From Myxococcales bacterium (GTDB lineage Bacteria; Myxococcota; Myxococcia; Myxococcales; Anaeromyxobacteraceae), in the NCBI GenBank assembly GCA_021806645.1, contig JAJZQX010000009.1:1-64000 (forward strand): DNA of 64,000 nucleotides, in the 5' to 3' direction. The translations under genes and the position numbers were made by a program. The first letter of the stretch is position 1. Each line of letters begins with the position of its first letter. The notes beneath the pieces are model-generated. The model searched no databases. It saw only the letters and a list, made by a program, of their open reading frames with translations, and was not told the DNA's origin. Shown piece by piece: positions 60,916 to 64,000 of the stretch.

Positions 60916-62335
60916 ACGCCTGGCGGGCCGCCTGGCCGGATCGTTCCGGCAGCACCTCCAGCGCCCGCTGTTGCACCTCGGCGGCCTGGGCGCATCGCCC
61001 GAGATCCGCCAGCACCGCGGCATAGCCGTCGAGCAGCGGCGGGCTCCACGGCGCCAGCCGGACCGCCTCGCGGGTCACCGGGAGGGCCTCGCCGCTGCGC
61101 CCCTGGGCCAGCAGCTCGATGGAGAGGTTGTGGAGCGCGGCGGCGTTTCCTTCGGCCAGCGTGGCCGCGGTCCGGTAGGCGAGCAGCCGCTCGGCGTCGT
61201 TCTCCTCGCCCTTCAGGGCGAAGGCCAGGAAGGTCCAGGCTCGCGGGTCGTCCGGGTGGCCGCGAACCGCACGCCGGGCCAGCGGGATGGTCGGCTCACC
61301 GGTCAGGGTGGCCTTCAGCTGGAGCGCCAGCGGGTGGTCCGGGTCCTCGGAGAGGGCCTCGCTCACCTCGGCGCGGAGTGCGGAGGCCCCCTTGTCCGGC
61401 CCCTGGTTCCAGAGCGCCAGCCGGATGGCGTGGACCTCGGCGGGGACGATTGCCCGCACCGCCGGCTCCTGGTGCCAGGTCTCCGGCACCTGCCGGTAAC
61501 GGGTCTGGGCCTCGGCGCCCAGGTAGGTCTCGAGCGCCAGATCGAGCGCCTCCAGCGCGCGCGGCCTGGCCGGATCCCAGTCGGGGTAGGCGCCGCGCCA
61601 TGCGGCCTCGGGAGACTCGCCTCGCACCAGCCGCCGCTGCAGCTCGGCGAACCGCTCCGGCGTGCGGTAGGCGAGGTAGTGGACCAGCAGCCAGCTGGCA
61701 CCGTAGTAGTCGAGCGCCGGGTGGGTCGCGGTCTGCCCGCCTTCCCACACCAGCAGCTCGCGGGTCGTGACCCGATAGGCGCTGTTCCGCAGCCGGGCCA
61801 GCCGGGAGGCCGGCGCCTGCCCGACCTTCAGCAGCGGCCCGTCCCCCTGGTCCCCGACCGGCTCCATCAGCGTCGCCAGCCCTTCGGAGAACCAGCGCGG
61901 CTGGCGCAGGAAGACGCTGGACAGGTAGTGGTGCGTCAGCTCGTGCGCCAGCATGGCCCGCTGGCGGCTGTCGAGCTGGCCCGACAGGACGATCCGAGGT
62001 GGTCCGCCCGCCGAGCGCAGGTAGTAGGCGTCAACGCCCGGCGGCGCGAAGGCCCGGTACTCCGCCTCGGTCCGGAAGGCCACCACCTCGACGCCGCTCC
62101 GCGAGGCCGGGACCTCGTCGAAGAGCGCGGAGACGACGGCGGTGCGGAGCCGCTCGAGTCGCGCCAGCAGCTTCGAGGCGTCCCGGACCTCGAGATCGGT
62201 CCGGAGCACGAAGTGGTCGCTGCCGACGTCGCGCCAGGCAGGGCCCCCGCGGGCCGGGCAGAGGAAGGCGGTGCCGGTGGCGCACCCGGTCGCCGCCACC
62301 AGGACGGCCATCACCGCCGCGTTCGGGAGCCGCAT
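60830..62335 (-). CDS. Lipoprotein with gluzincin peptidase and TPR domains
   Basis: 501 residues. Lipobox VAATGC with Cys 18. A zinc-peptidase site H131-E-L-T-H135 with a further Glu 151 (WFSEGLATLM) suggests the gluzincin peptidase-MA-like family; three ligands fit HExxH...E. Residues from about 330 onward form tetratricopeptide repeats. Expected location is the periplasm or outer membrane. ATG 62335 is preceded 8 bases upstream by TAGCAT, so it may be leaderless. The substrate is unknown. It converges on rluD with an 86-base coding overlap. Confidence 0.83.
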   Translation of the reverse strand: MRLPNAAVMAVLVAATGCATGTAFLCPARGGPAWRDVGSDHFVLRTDLEVRDASKLLARLERLRTAVVSALFDEVPASRSGVEVVAFRTEAEYRAFAPPGVDAYYLRSAGGPPRIVLSGQLDSRQRAMLAHELTHHYLSSVFLRQPRWFSEGLATLMEPVGDQGDGPLLKVGQAPASRLARLRNSAYRVTTRELLVWEGGQTATHPALDYYGASWLLVHYLAYRTPERFAELQRRLVRGESPEAAWRGAYPDWDPARPRALEALDLALETYLGAEAQTRYRQVPETWHQEPAVRAIVPAEVHAIRLALWNQGPDKGASALRAEVSEALSEDPDHPLALQLKATLTGEPTIPLARRAVRGHPDDPRAWTFLAFALKGEENDAERLLAYRTAATLAEGNAAALHNLSIELLAQGRSGEALPVTREAVRLAPWSPPLLDGYAAVLADLGRCAQAAEVQQRALEVLPERSGQAARQAFKDRLRQIRVQCRMPPDPSPTSSPPSAR

Positions 62336-62534
62336 CTGGCCGATGCTAGCCTCGTGGCGGTGGCCGTGCCAGCGGGGCCGCCCTGGCCTCGCCGCACGGC
62401 GCTCTGCCCTTGCCTCGGGCGGCACCGCCGTGCGAGTCTCCGCGCCCTCGCGCCCCGGCCAGCGGCTTCAAGGGGCCTCCACTCCGACGGGCGTCCTCCA
62501 CGAGGGCGCCGTCCTTGCCGAAGAGGGTCACACC

Positions 62535-62723
62535 ATGACGGATCTCAAGGACCTGACCGGGCTCGCCGCCCAGGTGCAGGGGCTGATGAACGGGTACCTC
62601 AAGCTGCGTGACGAGAAGGTCCAGCTGGAGGCCGAGCTCTCCACCCGCCGCGAGGACCTTCGCCGGCTGGAGAAGCTGGTGGCCTCCCAGAACGCCGAGA
62701 TCGACAAGCTCAAGGCCAAGTAG
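62535..62723 (+). CDS. Short coiled-coil protein, ZapB-like
   Basis: 62 residues, nearly all one heptad-patterned helix (LAAQVQGLMNGYLKLRDEKVQLEAELSTR pattern, LRRLEKLVASQNAEIDKLKAK). The length and composition resemble ZapB-type cell-division coiled coils, but such helices are weakly diagnostic. ATG 62535 has AGAGGGTCACACC upstream. A 199-base gap before it has no other gene. Confidence 0.65.
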   Translation: MTDLKDLTGLAAQVQGLMNGYLKLRDEKVQLEAELSTRREDLRRLEKLVASQNAEIDKLKAK

Positions 62724-62731
62724 CGACCTGC

Positions 62732-64000
62732 GTGGCCAACGCCCGCCACACCCCGCCGCTGGTCTTCGCCTTCACCATCCTCCCGTTCGGCGCCGCGGTC
62801 GGCTACGTCTCGATCGCCGCTCCGTTCTGGCTGGACGCGCAGGGGGTGTCACTGGCCGCCATCGGGACCATCTCCGGCATCGCCAACGCGCCGCACGCCT
62901 TCAAGTTCCTCTGGGCGCCGCTGGTCGACCTGGGTGGGCACCGCAAGCGCTGGTTCTTCGCCACCACCGCGCTCACCGCCGTGGCCCTGGCTGTGCTGGC
63001 CTTCCTCCCCGATCCGGGCCACCACCTGGTCACCTACACGGTGCTGGCGGCCATCGCCCAGGTGGCCGGGACCACCTCGGCCGCGGCGGCCGACGGGCTG
63101 ATGGCGCTGACGACGCGCGACCAGGACAAGGGGAAGGCCGGCGGCTTCCGCATGGCCGGAAACGTCGGCTTCACCGGCGTGCTCGGGGCGCTGGCGCTCT
63201 GGGTCGCCAAGGTGAGCGGCTCGGTGCCGGTGGCTGGCATGGCGCTGGCCGGTGTGACGCTGCTGGCGCTGTTGCCGGCGCTCCGGATCCAGGAGATGGC
63301 CGCCGCGGCGGTGACCAGCGGCCAGGGCTGGCTTCACGACGTTGGGCTGAAGCTGGGCCACGTGCTGCTCGACGTCTGGCGCACCATCACCAGCCGCGAC
63401 GGCTGGACGGGCCTCGTCATCTGCGCCGTGCCGGTCGGGGCGGGCGCGCTCACGAACCTCTTCACCGCGATGGCGAGCGACTACCACGCGTCCGCGAACG
63501 TGGTGGCCATGGTCAACGGGCTGGGCGGCGGCGTGGTCGGCGCGCTCGGTGCGCTGGTGGGCGGCGTGCTGGCCGACCGGATGAACCGGCGGTTGGCCTA
63601 CGCCTTCTCCGGCGCGCTCACCGCCGGGACGGCGCTGGCCATGTACTTCGCGCCGCTCGATGCCACCACCTACACCTGGGGCGTGCTGGCCTACTCCTTC
63701 GCCAATGGCATCGCCTTCGCGACCCTGGCCGCCTTCATCCTTGAGATCTGCGGCCACGGCGCCGGCGCCGCCACCAAGTACACGACCTTCATCGCCGTCG
63801 CCAACCTCGCCTCGGGCTACGTCACCACGCTGGACGGCTGGGGCTCCCGGATGCCTGGCCTCGGCGTGCGCGGCAGCATCCTCGCCGACATCGCGCTGAC
63901 GTCCGTCGGGGTCGTCGTGTTGCTCGCCATGGTGGCGGTGACGCGGCGGCGGGTCGCCTCCTCCTCCGGACCACCTCCCGCGTCCGGCGCCACGGGCCCG
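62732..64000 (+). CDS. MFS transporter, AmpG-like (3' truncated)
   Basis: 423 codons open to the window end without a stop, from GTG 62732. About 12 hydrophobic segments are visible. The N-terminal FTILPFGAAVGYVSIAAPFWLDAQGVSLAAIG and the following KFLWAPLVDLGGHRKRW (loop 2-3, K/W-A-P-x-x-D) match muropeptide permeases of the AmpG type. A lytic transglycosylase gene nearby would supply anhydromuropeptides. The Ala/Pro end suggests the stop is close beyond the window. Confidence 0.85.
   Translation, partial: MANARHTPPLVFAFTILPFGAAVGYVSIAAPFWLDAQGVSLAAIGTISGIANAPHAFKFLWAPLVDLGGHRKRWFFATTALTAVALAVLAFLPDPGHHLVTYTVLAAIAQVAGTTSAAAADGLMALTTRDQDKGKAGGFRMAGNVGFTGVLGALALWVAKVSGSVPVAGMALAGVTLLALLPALRIQEMAAAAVTSGQGWLHDVGLKLGHVLLDVWRTITSRDGWTGLVICAVPVGAGALTNLFTAMASDYHASANVVAMVNGLGGGVVGALGALVGGVLADRMNRRLAYAFSGALTAGTALAMYFAPLDATTYTWGVLAYSFANGIAFATLAAFILEICGHGAGAATKYTTFIAVANLASGYVTTLDGWGSRMPGLGVRGSILADIALTSVGVVVLLAMVAVTRRRVASSSGPPPASGATGP

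Overview
The window is very GC-rich with strong G/C preference at third codon positions. It is mostly a conserved bacterial housekeeping region. The gene neighbourhoods, the many secreted lipoproteins and TPR proteins, and the long Ala/Pro tails suggest a Myxococcota (deltaproteobacterial) genome, most probably close to Anaeromyxobacter. This placement is inferred from gene content and style, not from a database comparison. No rRNA, tRNA, CRISPR array, integrase or transposase was found.

Layout. 1-3.0 kb: branched-chain amino acid genes ilvB (5' truncated by the window), ilvN and ilvC. 3.1-8.8 kb: infC-rpmI-rplT-pheS-pheT, a small membrane protein, and ihfA. 8.8-12.0 kb: a tightly overlapping queD-folE-SDR-FAD oxidase operon. 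12.2-15.1 kb: korAB (2-oxoacid:ferredoxin oxidoreductase) ending in a clear intrinsic terminator. 15.3-18.5 kb: a single large type IIG restriction-methylation gene of less GC-biased codon use, flanked by an inverted pair of near-identical hairpin repeats. 18.7-24.7 kb: envelope genes, namely a TPR lipoprotein, a small putative beta-barrel, an EF-hand-repeat lipoprotein, a ribbon-helix-helix regulator with UDP-sugar genes (UDP-glucuronate decarboxylase and a 4-epimerase-like protein), a monofunctional transglycosylase and an Fe/Mn superoxide dismutase.

25.0-46.9 kb is one co-directional translation supercluster: rpsL-rpsG-fusA-tuf, the S10, spc and alpha operons (with secY, adk, map, rpoA), then directly rpsP-khpA-rimM-trmD-rplS. 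Two expected genes are missing. rplC (L3) is absent between rpsJ and rplD, where only a start codon followed at once by a stop codon remains. infA is absent between map and rpmJ, where a string of hairpins and an intrinsic terminator lie.

46.97-50.1 kb: a membrane-anchored SMC/RecF-like protein without a Walker A motif, then yraN and rsmI. 50.1-55.2 kb (minus strand): a membrane histidine kinase, an NtrC-type sigma-54 activator and an outer-membrane barrel protein. 55.3-64 kb: a soluble lytic transglycosylase, a MinD/FlhG-like ATPase overlapping a J-domain-like/RodZ-HTH fusion, an unrecognised 88-aa protein, an RluD-family pseudouridine synthase, a zinc-peptidase/TPR lipoprotein (minus strand), a short ZapB-like coiled coil and an AmpG-like MFS transporter cut by the window end.

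The best candidates for something new are the rplC gap at the rpsJ-rplD junction, the covarying hairpin pair around the lone restriction gene, and the Walker-A-less membrane ATPase relative in the rplS-yraN-rsmI neighbourhood.
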